Part shown: one piece after another, positions 1-12,200 of the stretch
How positions within the stretch are numbered: the first letter of the stretch is position 1
Layout of the letters: each line of letters starts with the position of its first letter
Origin: Dicaeum eximium
Lineage: Eukaryota > Chordata > Aves > Passeriformes > Dicaeidae
Direction: 5' to 3'
Assembly (NCBI GenBank): GCA_013396995.1
Contig: VWZP01002576.1
Coordinates: 456,655-520,654, forward strand
Length of the DNA: 64,000 nt
Notes under the pieces: model-generated
Seen by the model: only the letters and a program-made list of their open reading frames with translations
Databases searched by the model: none
Told to the model about the DNA's origin: nothing
Program-made: the position numbers and the translations under genes

Positions 1-1780
1 ACTAACTTTTATGATATTAACCCAAATTTTTTTTTTTTCCTGACAACTTGCATATTTTAATACTCCCCTTTGTGGACAGTGAATAGAGTTGTATCTGTTT
101 TCTTGCACTATTTTTAAAAACTGAATTGGACATTTCAAACTCCTCAGTAGCATGTTGACAGATTGAAATTAATGAGGTATGTCTGTTGTATTCTTTCATC
201 AGACTATGAAAAAATGTGCCTGAACTATTAACTGAGATCTGAGTAATCAGATTTATAAATTTACATTTTGTTTTCTGGAATCTGTAAGTGCACAGACTCT
301 TTAAACTGATTGGATGTATACAGATCAGACCTGTTTTCAAAAACACATTCGAGCAGACTTTATCAAGAATTCATTTTTCCTCGGTAACCTATACCTCAAA
401 AACTTCTGTATTTCCTTCAAAACTGTGTTGAGGGTGACTTAAAAGTGTGTCTGCCTTTAAATGTATTAAACCATGCATCTAGCTATTGGAGATAAATCTA
501 ATTTTGTGTCAAATAGGCTGTTTCTTTCTGGCTACCAGGTATAACAAAGCTAGTGTAAAAACATGCAAGTAGGCAATATGAGGATAAATTCTGGTTGAAT
601 ATTGCTGTGTTTAGCTTTCTCACTAAGAAAAGTGCCGGTGAACTTGGAGAGCTTAGTGCCCAAGAGTGCAGTTTCTGCGTCAGTCTGGTTGTATTGAGCA
701 AAACATCTGCATGTGGAAGGGCTGAAGAACTGTGTTCTGGTGTTGTAAATAAGTTCTCCCTGGGAAGTTATCTAGTTACTTTTGTACATGACCTTATTGT
801 TTGTGATTATGTAAATGTAGCCTGTGCTTAGCTAGGGTTTTGCTGACTTGTCAGATCTGATGGAGGGGCCCTGGCCACATTAGCATGTCAGTTTTTTCAG
901 TTGTATCAGATCTTGCAATAGACCCCCATTAATTCCTTAAAAATATGCTTCTTAATGCAGTATTCAGGGATGAATATTCTTTGGGATAAAGGCCTTATGA
1001 AAGGTGTTTGCCCAGAGAATCTCAGACTAATTTTTAAACTTCGTGTATTACTGTTAAAATTGTCAAAGCAGCGTGTCACAAGAGCATTGAGTATTGATTG
1101 TGTGCTGTTTATCATTAGTACTCTTTTGAATTTGTTTCTTTAATTATCTCTTAAAACTTAATGGTCTGAGGTGTTTTTCTGATTTATGAGTGTGTTGTAA
1201 TAACAAGGTTGTAATGCTTCTAGAACTTGTATTCAGAAACCTTTTAAGAGCTATTTTGAGGTGTGGGTGTTTGGTTATTTTTTGGCAGGGGGGAGGGAGC
1301 GGCTTTAATGAAGGCTTGGCACAGCCTCTTCTAATGCCGAACCAAAAGCTCCATTGCACTTAAGAAACAGTGTGGTGGTTCTTTTGGCGAGTGGAAAAAT
1401 ATGTAAAACGACAACAGTTCAGTTCTTTTTAAAACACGTTATTTTTGGAGCCATATCTGCAGCATTTATAGGATTGCAGTCACCTGGCATGTAACTAAAA
1501 AAAGGTATTTCTTAACTGATGCAAGTTTTAAGTTAGTAAACCAGTTATTTTAAGCTCAGGCTTTGAAAGTGGTTTGTTCCCTGTTGCTCAAGTAATGATT
1601 TGTTAAAATACGTCTTCAGATTTTTTTTTTTTTAATAAGAATATCCACAGTAGACTTAGTTCTGTACAGGAGCAGCTGGCTTGTTAAAGTGGGAGAGGCC
1701 TGTGTACACTGAATTGTCTGTACCATAAAGTGTTCTCCATTTTTGAGTGCACACTGATGCAGGTAGTATTAGATGCTGGT

Positions 1781-1809
1781 GTATTTCTGTGTATTTCTGT
1801 AATTTCTGT
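1781..1809. repeat. Decamer tandem repeat
   Basis: GTATTTCTGT occurs twice in succession and a third diverged copy (AATTTCTGT) follows. Confidence 0.8.
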
Positions 1810-4243
1810 GGTTGACAGACTAGACCTGTGTTAAGGTTAATTGCCAGACCGTCCTGACAGCTCAGGCTGATTGAGGTACAGCAGGAGTCTGCCATGGAGA
1901 CTGATGGTTTATATTTGACTGCTTGTATGGAATGTTGGGGGGTGGGAGAGGGGGGAGATGGGGGAAATGCTTTGCCAGGAAAGCTGTTAACTAATGAAAT
2001 GCCCTCATTCACTGACCCTTGTCTTTATTGAAACATAACTCACAACTTCTCATTCTGGCCGTGTGAATTTTTCTGTATTGGTTTTAGTCAGAATGAAGTC
2101 TATGAAAAGCTTCTGTTGATATCAGCATTTCATTGAAATTTAGTAACCCAGTGCTAAGAAAACTAGTAGGAACAGTAAAACTGTTTTTTTTTTTTAATCT
2201 TACTGTGCAGTTGTTTAGGTCAATAGAAGTACCACACAAACTACACCTGTGTCTTGCTAGCAGGAGGAGCTGTGTCTGTGAGGGAGATTGAAATGACTGT
2301 TTGAATCCTGAAGTAGATAGTAGGTGTAATGTTTAGAGTCTGAATTATATACTTTTGCCTTGCTAAGAAAAAGAGTGGGATTGATGAAAGTTAGGCAACA
2401 TTACATTTTTACTTTTGACTTCAGAAAATATCCTGTATAACCCTGTACAATGCAGTTAAAGTCATGTCCAGGTTTGTGTTTCTTTTCGTTGTTTTTCTTG
2501 GAAACTTAATAGAAGCGGAGTTACTTTTTAATAGCAGAGCTTAAATTTTTTGAGACAATTTATGCATGAATGAACAAAACAGCTGTGACAACACTAAAGA
2601 GAAATAATATCTGGTTTCATTAGCAAGTGCCCCTGCACTGTGTTGTTGTTGATTCCATTAGGAAGTGTCTTTTGCAGACTGGCTGCATGTCTGAGAACAA
2701 GACAGTGCAAGTTGAAGTGGAGTTGTGTTACTTAAACCTCTCTTGTCTGAGTTCGGCGCTAGAAGTTGCAGCTTTTTTGATCTCTCCAGTTATTTTAGCA
2801 GTGTTAGTGGTTGGAATGAGTGTGGTAACGCTAAAAGGGTTTTTTATTTATTTTATTCTCGTGGTTTGAAATAGTGAGTAGAAATTGAAAATACATTTTC
2901 AGTTACTTTTCATTTTAGAATTGATTTTTTTATACTTGGTGTCAAATAGGAAATTTTGATTTTCAGTTCAGTGCAAAAAATTGTTCTCTTGAAGGGAAAT
3001 GGCAGTAGGTAGTTATTGATGTTTTAATGTTTTTGGTGGTGCATAGTTGAGTAGCACCATGGAAGTAAATTTTAAAAAATTGCTTTTAAAAATATTTTTA
3101 ACTGTTTTGCTGCAAGCTGCACTTGAATACTTTATACTTTACTCTATTCTGTAGTTGGAGGGATTTTCTGTGTTTCCAGCATAGTCTGTACCCAGAGGAA
3201 GGTTTTGATACTTTGTACTATAATTGCAGTGCTCCAGGAAGTGCCCCTGTGGGAAGGTCCTCAGGATACCCTTTTTTAGAAGGGATAAACCATGAAGCAA
3301 TTTGTGTGATAACTCACTGAAATCTGAGGGTATTCCTAGTTGGAACAGTTAACACTTCAGTGGTGTATAACCTTACAAATGTTGATGTTTCTTTAAGAGT
3401 TGATTTCAAAAGTAAAAACATGCCGGCATGACAAACAATTAAAATCTTGTTACTTTGCTGGGAAGTTACTTGTAGGTAATCTAGAGAGTAATGCATCAGA
3501 GTGGTGCTGATGTCAGAGCAGAGGCAGGGGAAGATAATACGGTATTTTATACTCTTATCTGGTAGATCAGTTTCTGGCTTAAAAGGTCAGCTGATATTCC
3601 GTACCGGTCAGGGCTTTTTTGAGTTTGTTTTTGTGTGGTGCTGGCTTTCTTTTCAGCTGGATCAGAGCTGTGATCTCGGTGCCCGTGTGTGATCTCAGAG
3701 CAGCGCGCTGGCACGGTGGCTGAGGTGGCTCGATACTGAAGATGTAGAGCAGTGCCTTGGGGAGGGAAGTGCATTTGCTTAAACATTTACTTAAAAGTCT
3801 GAAGCTCCTAATTGATGTCAACTGATTGTGCATCTAGTCCATTCAGAATTTTAAGGATGTGCTTATTTGCAGACTAGCTGACACTAGATGGAAGTCAGAC
3901 TTTGCTGAATTCTTTAAACCCTTTAGCTGTTGAAATAATGAACCTTTGTGGGTTTTTTTTTCTAATTCTGATTAAAGAACTGATTTAGAAATCACTATAG
4001 CCCTTAGCTGGTCAAAATGTCCTTTCTTAGCTACAGTGTATTTTTTTCATTAATGTGTAGGAGAAGGCAGGTGCCTGAGATTTTAAAGCAACAGATCTGA
4101 TAGTACAAGTATTAATACCACCCTAATGTTCTGGTTCATAAGTTTAAATGGCAGCTAAACTAAAATATGCAGCTCATGTTGCATAATGCTTCCATTTATT
4201 TATCAGACTTCAACGCAGTAGCAAATCAGTTAATATTCTTCTC

Positions 4244-4284
4244 AATGCTTAATCTAATAACTTTAATGCTTAATCTAATAACTT
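4244..4284. repeat. 21-base tandem duplication
   Basis: The unit 'aatgcttaatctaataactt' occurs at 4244-4263 and again at 4265-4284, a period of 21 with no mismatch. It is a recent-looking local duplication in intron 1. Confidence 0.9.
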
Positions 4285-5734
4285 GCAAATAATTATATTA
4301 AAAGTAGATGCACAGTTTTCAACGTTTAGATGCAGAGCAGGCCAAATCCACTTCTCTTTGCTGTGAATGTCTTAGGTTTCTCTGCAGGAACAGGAGCAGA
4401 AGAAAATAATTCTCTGACCCGATGCTGTTTGCTTTTGAACAGTATTGCTGATCATACTGCTTTTAGTTAGTTTCAGTTTGTCTCGATTTGGAGGAGCATG
4501 AGCTGCACCCCTCCAGCATAAAGCAACATGGAGAATTTCTCAGAAATTGTTGAAGTCGTCAGCCCCCACCCAGACTTACAAAATCACTTTGCCTAAATAC
4601 TACATGTGCAATCTGTTGTCAGGCGTGTTCCCGTAACAGTTGGTTTGTGTGTTAAAGTTGAAGGTTAAAATGCTGTAATAGGCCCAGCTGTCTTGTTTAA
4701 AGTGTGATGTTTTTGCTGTGAAGATCGGCTGCGCAGCGAGAACGTGGTGTGTGTTAGACATCGGTAGAGACAAGTTGTTGATAGTTCTTTAATTGCTTAA
4801 GTATCTTATCATCTATAAAGATAAGTGTAGTCAGAGAGGCTCATATACAGTCGGTTTACGAGGGAATTACTGCTGCTTTAAATCACTTGAGGCTTTTACG
4901 GAAATCTGATACTGCCTCTGAATCAACCTGAAGCAGGACTTGTTATGCATGTTCTTTTGTTACCACTTTTCATGTAGTTATGTCAACTTTGTGCTCAAAT
5001 AGACTGGAGCAAAATCTGAGCACAGATGATGTGGTGGAAATCAGAAATGAATTCTAATGAAGATTCTATCAGGAAGATGTTTTAATACACACATAATCAA
5101 TCTTCAGAGGAAGAACAATACTTTAGTATCTCACGTGTAAAATCAGGTGTAATTGTGTTTAGACGGGAATTATATTTGGCTGTTCTAATAACACATTTAC
5201 AGAGATTTGAGTCAGATTTTGAAATTTCTTGCGGTGATTTTGTGTTCATTCTGTGGATAAATTTTATTTTTCTGACAAGACTAGCACAATCCTTTGTGGG
5301 GAAAAAAAAAAACAAACCACCAGAAAAAACATTACCTAAAGATCAAGTCTGTCTTAAAAAGGAGAAAAAGTGTAAGTTACTTTCTTGAGAAAAGCTTACT
5401 AAAATTATTAACTTTAAAAAATACAAAAAAAAATTTTTAGAGACCTGTGGCATTTAAGATACATACTGGCTTTTGAGGGGTGGAGGAATGGGAAAACTTT
5501 TCTATATCATCTTAATTATAGGGTTAATTGAGGCTAAATTCTATATGGATCAAAGTATTTCCAACTTCTAATAATTCGGGGGTACGTTCCAGGGAAGCAT
5601 GGGACTGTGTGGAAGCTTTATCTATAGGTGATGGGGTACATAAGCTTAGTGCCTGTTGATTTAGTAACTGTATGTTCTTCATAACTATTCATGAGGAGTC
5701 ATGTTGGTTCCAAATGGGAGGTTTAATGCACACC

Positions 5735-5959
5735 GGGGGCACTTGGTAGTGCTGAGTTTTAATACTGTTAAGTGTCTTCAGCGAGGTATTCTTGCGTCAG
5801 CCTGGGATTACCATGGGATGAATAACAGAGCCATTCATCAGCCAGGCAGCTCTGAGGAGTGTCAGCAAGAAAGCTGACGGTGATGGATTGGGGAGAGATG
5901 GATGCTGCAGGAGATGGCTGCTCCGGCCAGCGCTGGGCTGTCGAGGGGGGCACTTGGTA
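5735..5959. repeat. Pair of 14-base direct repeats flanking a CpG-richer segment
   Basis: GGGGGCACTTGGTA occurs at 5735-5748 and again at 5946-5959. The roughly 200 bases between, and the following 75, contain about a dozen CpGs, unlike the CpG-poor surroundings. The repeats could be a target-site duplication around an old insertion, or a chance match in G-rich sequence. No poly-A tail, tRNA boxes or known element were seen. Confidence 0.6.
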
Positions 5960-6951
5960 TTTAGGTGTAGGCTGAGGAATTCAGTGAGGAGGGACCACAC
6001 GCTCTGCTCGGCTGGATCGAGGAGAATCGCGTCCCTTCACAATCCAACAAGGTTACTAAATTCAACAGCTTAGAATGACAGATGGACAACTGGTTTTTCA
6101 TTCATTGAGAAAGATTTACATCAGTCTTTAGTACTGATGAATGTGAGTTATGTTTTGAAGACAGACTTGTGGACTTCTCTTGATCTCTGCAGTTTCAACA
6201 ACCTTATTTGGCTTCAAGAATTTGGATAAATTAAATTCAAGGCAGATTTATTGTATTATGAACTTAATTTTCCTTCAAGTTCTGTGTTAGCCTTTTAGAT
6301 CTCGCAGCTTTCAGTTACTTTGTTACTTCAAATAGTGATTACTTTCAGTTTTAATTCTTGCTTTTTTTTTCCTGTCCAGGATAAAGGAAATAGTTGGGAA
6401 TTTGAGGGGAGATTTTCTTCTGTCAGCCTAATAGCATAACTAAGTGTTTTTTGTCATGTGCACAGGTCTTCCTAATCCCATTTAGTATGGTTTGTACTAG
6501 AATTGTTTTTGACTGCTTTCTGTTATATTAAAATATTGAATACTTGATATATGGAGAAGAGTTTAAAGTAATAATATTCAAGTTTTTTACTTTGTTGGGG
6601 CTTGTCATATGGATTTTTTTTCTGCCTGCTGACTGACTTTAGGTTACTAAACCTGTACGTACAGGCTTTCTGAGCCCTGAGCACAATTTAGTACTGAAAT
6701 CTCTATCAAATATTTCAGTATATTGTATAGCAGTCATAACTAGTATAGTGGTATATTACAGCATAAATTGCTGCACAGATTAAACTACATTTCTAGTACA
6801 TTTTTCTGGAGTGAGCATCTGGGCTGCTGAAAGTTTTCAGCAGCCGTTAATAACTAAATTGTGTTCGTAAATAATCGGAAGTATATTGCAATGTCTCCTT
6901 CAAACTTTTATTGTATGCTCTTAGTCTTAAATTTCAGATAAGATACGGGAT

Positions 6952-6968
6952 ACTAATAAAGCACTAAC
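6952..6968 (+). promoter_or_regulatory. QKI-type RNA response motif pair (ACTAAT..ACTAAC)
   Basis: ACTAAT at 6952-6957 and ACTAAC at 6963-6968 meet the published bipartite STAR/QKI rule (ACUAAY, 1-20 bases, UAAY) in the sense RNA. A third motif, ACTAAT with TAAC eight bases later, lies at 7428-7445. The match is seen in sequence; binding is inferred, and such matches occur by chance in AT-rich DNA. Confidence 0.3.
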
Positions 6969-9214
6969 ATTTAAGGAGTTTTTTTCTTAGTCTAGTCATG
7001 GGTGAGTAGTTTCTCATAGGATGTAATATAGTTGAAACACAACTTACGCTGCTATAAACTTTTATCTTTTCCTACACCCTCCACTGCCATGGAAAGTTGG
7101 GGCTTTTTATTCCTCCATGGAAAGTGAAGGAATAAATATTGCTAGGAATGAAATCTGAATAATTTCCAGGCTGTCGAGCAAATGAATGAGACTTAATGCC
7201 AAAAATATGGGTGCAATAGTTTGCACCTATCAATATTGGTACAATGAAAAAACTTAATGGAAAGGACGGAATACATTTTAAAAACACATTGTGGTATAAG
7301 TAACTGCAAAAATTTTATTATATGTTGATTTTAAAACTGCTAAATTAAACAGATCATTATATGAAAGGAACAGAAAAATCATACTATTTCCTTGAGCTCT
7401 GAGGTGTCTTTTTGTTCAGAAAATGTTACTAATTTAAAAAGTAACACAATTTCCTAAGCCTTCAAATGTTATGAGATTATATATTACACCTAAGAGAGAT
7501 GGAGATATTTTTATTGAAGTTAATTTTTGTACAATCTAATCAAGATTTCCTCTGCATGTAGTGTCTTTTTCCAGCGCAATCTATGCTATTTTTTCTCATC
7601 CTTATCACACTGAGTCACTCTAGCCATTCCTTGCTCATAGCTTTTCTGACATAGCAAAGGATTACAAAGCAGGGATATTTTATTTTGCAGCACCATCAGC
7701 GAAACTGTGCAGTCACTGGCACAAAAAGTGACATCAAAGAGATTTTTTTTCCTAAACTAAAGGAGTTGTATTTGGAAATTACATGAAAACAAAATAGTCT
7801 TTGACATGGGACCTTTGAGACCACTTTCTCTCTGAAGTAGACAGCATCTTCTTTGTTAGCAAAGTTAATGGAGCTAAGTGAAAAGCAATATGAGTTACCC
7901 AAATGGTGTTTTTCAGTCTACTGTTTGCCGACACACTGCATATGAAGAGTTGCTGCAGATAACAAAGAAAAAGGAAATCTGTTATTAGGAGATTATAAAT
8001 AGGCTACACCGAGCCTTCACTTTTTTTGGACACCCTTTTGTTGTTATGTGAGTGAAAAACGTTGAAGACCACTGATTTAAGGGCATTTGCATTGTAATTG
8101 TCCCTGGCCATGGGCCGAAGTAAAAACTTGAAACAAGAAACTTGAATGAGATCACAAAATAAAATTGTGTTCACCATTCTATGAATTGAAACTTGTTTCA
8201 CCTATCTGCATTTACTCTTTTTTTAGGACTTCCTGATGTTACATATTTACTGAGCTAGTGAGTATGATGATGTTTTCCCCAGCTGAGATGTAGAGAATCT
8301 AATTATTTTAATCTATGGAGTCCAATTTGCAGCCCTGGAGCGCCAAAATGTTAAGATGTTAATTACCAAAAGTACGTATAAGAGATGTAACCTCCTAAAT
8401 TCAAATTGGTATGCTGTTATTATAGAATAATTTCAGTGGTAAACTGTCTTTAGGGCATCTGAACCTTTCAATTTGAATTCCATTAAAATAGCCACACTGT
8501 TGTCATTTGTGAACAAGGATATTAAAGCCAGTTCCAGATGCTCAAGTACCTTTAGCTGTAAATATTCCATGAAATGTTTCAGGTTGTTGTCCCCACCCCC
8601 TCACCTATCTCATCTTTTTTCCCACAATGGACAGTTTTATGAGGTGATAGAACCTGTTAAAAGTGTTAATGATAAATGGCCTTGGAAATAAAAGAACTTA
8701 TAACATGTTTAATACATAGTAGTCAAGGTACAGATCCTGCTAATGTAATAAGTGTGTTCTTCAAATCAATTCTGAATATAAACTCCTAATTTGTAAGATC
8801 TTTTCTGGTAGATTTAATAGATAGATGGAAATAGTGTAAAGAAGTCTATGCTGTGTTAGAAGCCTGTAAAATTTTGCTAAAAAGTTCCATGAATTAAACT
8901 TAGCATTCAGTTGAAATGTTGGATGTTTAGTTTCTGTGGTTGGTTGCACTTTTTTCGACTTGCTTCTTGACTTTTTTTTGACTTTGTTCCTGAAAGAGGC
9001 TGTTGTTCAGTGAGTTTGTTTGTCAGGTGAAGAGAAAATTGATGATTCTGTAGCTACTCCATAAAAAACTTACATTATCTTCAACATTCTAATTATGCAA
9101 GTAGCAGAGATCTTGGCTACCAGACTGTTAAAATAAATATTAGTTTTGTTTTAATATTCTCTGTCTATTTCTACCATGTGTGTATATAGACATGAGTACA
9201 CTCTATCTCCTGTG

Positions 9215-9240
9215 CTCTCTCCCTTCCCCCCCTCCCTTTT
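9215..9240. repeat. Polypyrimidine (C/T) tract
   Basis: Twenty-six pyrimidines including a C7 run. No AG acceptor or exon-like sequence follows closely, so I treat it as low-complexity sequence. Confidence 0.7.
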
Positions 9241-12200
9241 GTGGCAGTGGTACTTGTTAATACCTCTCCCTTATGTAGCAAGAAGCACTTAGCAAGTTAT
9301 AAATGTTGTCACTATGGGCAAGATTTAATATTATTAGAATTACTTATTTTTTCTAATGGAATTAAAAGTTATACACCAGGTTGCTGAAGTGTAAAGCCAG
9401 AGGGGTGGAGTTGAGAATCTACTGTACTTCAAAGAGCTAAAATGTTCTCTTTGTGAATGAAGAACATGTGTATTAGAAACTCTAGCATTGTAAATTTTAC
9501 TTTTAAGTGCCTTTTCTTCAAAATAAAACTATCTGGTTTTATTAAGTAATATAAATAGATTTTTATTTTCAACAGGGAGCAAAATTCATATTTGCATTTC
9601 TTAAAATGCAACGTTGAAATTTGCTTCTTGAACATGGGGCATGTAGTAATAATGCAAACTTGCATGTGGATTTTTTTGTGCTGGTTTTTGCCTGTTGTCT
9701 GATACCTATTGGTGTCTTGCAGAGGCACCTTCCTTTATAATAAAACATGTTTTAGTTAATTCTGCTGATCATGACAAAACAGTAATCCTTCTTTCATCGT
9801 AGTTTCAGTTAGAAAAGCTCCAATTTAAATTTTTGCTGTAATGGCAAGAGGTAAACACTGATGCTGCATTATCTTATCTAGTTGATAATTTCATCTAATA
9901 GTCCTGGAACTTGTTGTGCCAACTGTTGAATGCACTGGGCTGTGAAATAATTGGAACTTCAGCTTGCAAATACCAAGCTATTGTTTTCAGTAAAGTTGAG
10001 TTGAAATCTGCTTTCTATGCTGCATTGCAGTGGAAACCAATTAGTTACAGTGTGACAAGATACCATTTTTTATTGCCAGAAGAGAGTTTCTGGTGTTATT
10101 CTGAAATGTGAACAAATGTTTGCCAGTTTTTGTTGCAATTTAAGTTAATTTTGTAGTCAAATAGGACTAAAGAGCCTTTGGTTGTTTAATTTTGAATTTT
10201 AGAGCTCATGTTCACCAAATGGGTCCTCAGATGATTTGTCTAATTTACAGTGATGCTAATGCCATGCAATATGTAATTTTTATTAGTCCCTGAAGTCTAG
10301 ATGGCACTTCCATTTCATTTCATGGGACCCATCTGGTACAGTGCAAAACATCTCAGTTGTGCCAGGTTTAGTAATTTTTTGTACGTGCCCATAATTTACT
10401 TAAGTTTTAAACTTCTGACAGCTAGGTATCAGAGATGTATGGTTTAACATATTTTTCCTGCATTTTGCAAGGGCATGTAAGAGTTGACCAGAACAACATT
10501 CTTCCAAATGTTATCTTCGCTTAATGTGGCCACACAAAGTTAAATGACATAAGAAGATAGATTGACTATTGAGATACATCAGCTTTGTATGAGATATTGT
10601 TTGCTAACAAAATACTTTGGAAACTGGTACACATGGTGAAAATGCACCTTTTGAAGTGCACCATTAGTTAAGATAACAGAGTAAAACTTAAATCAGCTAA
10701 TGTGTGAAATTGTCATGCTGTGCATATATATTGGTTACCTCTAACACAATTCGATTACCTTTCAGTGTGACCAGTACAGCTGTTTCACATGCTAAAATGA
10801 CATTTTTGTGCTTCTTTTTTTGTTGAATACCAAAGGGTAATATTTTTAATTGCTTATTACATATTATCTTTTATTGTTTTACTGGAATTTAAAGTCTTCT
10901 ATTCAATGAAGTCCAAACCAATATAACTCCCATGCTTCAAAGATTTGGCATGTGGCTTTTACTTAGCTCTTACTCCTGTTGGTAGCTATCACTTTGCTGC
11001 TCTGTCCTTCCAAGTAGTATTTTTTTTAAGGTACAAATTTTGTATTATATCCTGCTTAGCTCAGGTAGCATTCATAAAAAGGAAGCAAAGGGAAGATTGG
11101 GCCTTTCCTTTTAGTTATCAGAGGAGGACCTTAAAACATGTAGCATATCAAGCATTAAGTTTTTTTTTTTTTCTGCGTATTTTTCAGGCTTGTCCAAAAA
11201 CGTTTAAGAAAAAAATGTATCATATGATGGTGGGAAAAAGCAGCAGAAATTTCTGAAAAAAGTTTATGGGAAAGAAAGGGACACTTACTATGAAAAGAAA
11301 ATGTAGGTAACAAAAATTCATATAGAGTGCTTGCTCAAAAATTTATTTTAGTAAGGAGTGCAAGGTGTATGTGAAGGGGTAGTCATTATGAGGACAGCTT
11401 TTTTTCTTAGAAATGTTTTGATTAATGCAAGTAGGCAAGTTTAATGTCAACACTTGTTTTTAAACCGCTGACTTTTAGAAGCACTTAACACAGGATGTGC
11501 AGTGGTGGCTTTCACTGAAAAAGTTGAAGTAAAGGTGCCACCTGTGCAGAAGTTCCTCTGAGGCATACCTGCTGTTAGGGCTTTTTCAGGTGAGCGATAG
11601 GTCCTTGCATTACATTGGAGACGCTAATGTCTGAATGGATGTGATGGCTGCCTTGGAATGATGCTGCTGTTAGCAGTGAAAAATGTCTTCCTTACGATTC
11701 CTGTGCAGCAGGCCGTGGAGTGCAGCACATTTTTATAATAAAGGTGATGAATTTAATCGCAAACTGGCAGCCAAATGGAAATTGCAGACCTTGACACTGG
11801 GAGAAAATTGCCTATAAAGCAACTCCTGAGAGAGCAGGCTTTAAATTTATCCACCCATTTCGACATTGGGGAGAACACAGGAATTGCAGGGTATTTTGCT
11901 TGCGCTGTTTAGTTCAGATGGATGATACTTGAGTCTTCCTTTATTTAAGAACTAGTTACAGTGTTGCATTGTTTTTTTAAGAAATAAAAAAAATTGACCT
12001 TTCTGCTTAAACTTTACACAGCAAGGATTTTGGAAAAATCTGTTCCTTTATTTGTTTGATACTTCCTCCTGTTAGAAAGTAGGACCTAATATGCATAATT
12101 AATTGAAACTTAGGAACTACCTCAGAATTAAGATTTACCCTTATGCCAGATTTAACCCTAATGTGGTAGGAGATTTAAAAACCACATAGCCTTGTATTTG

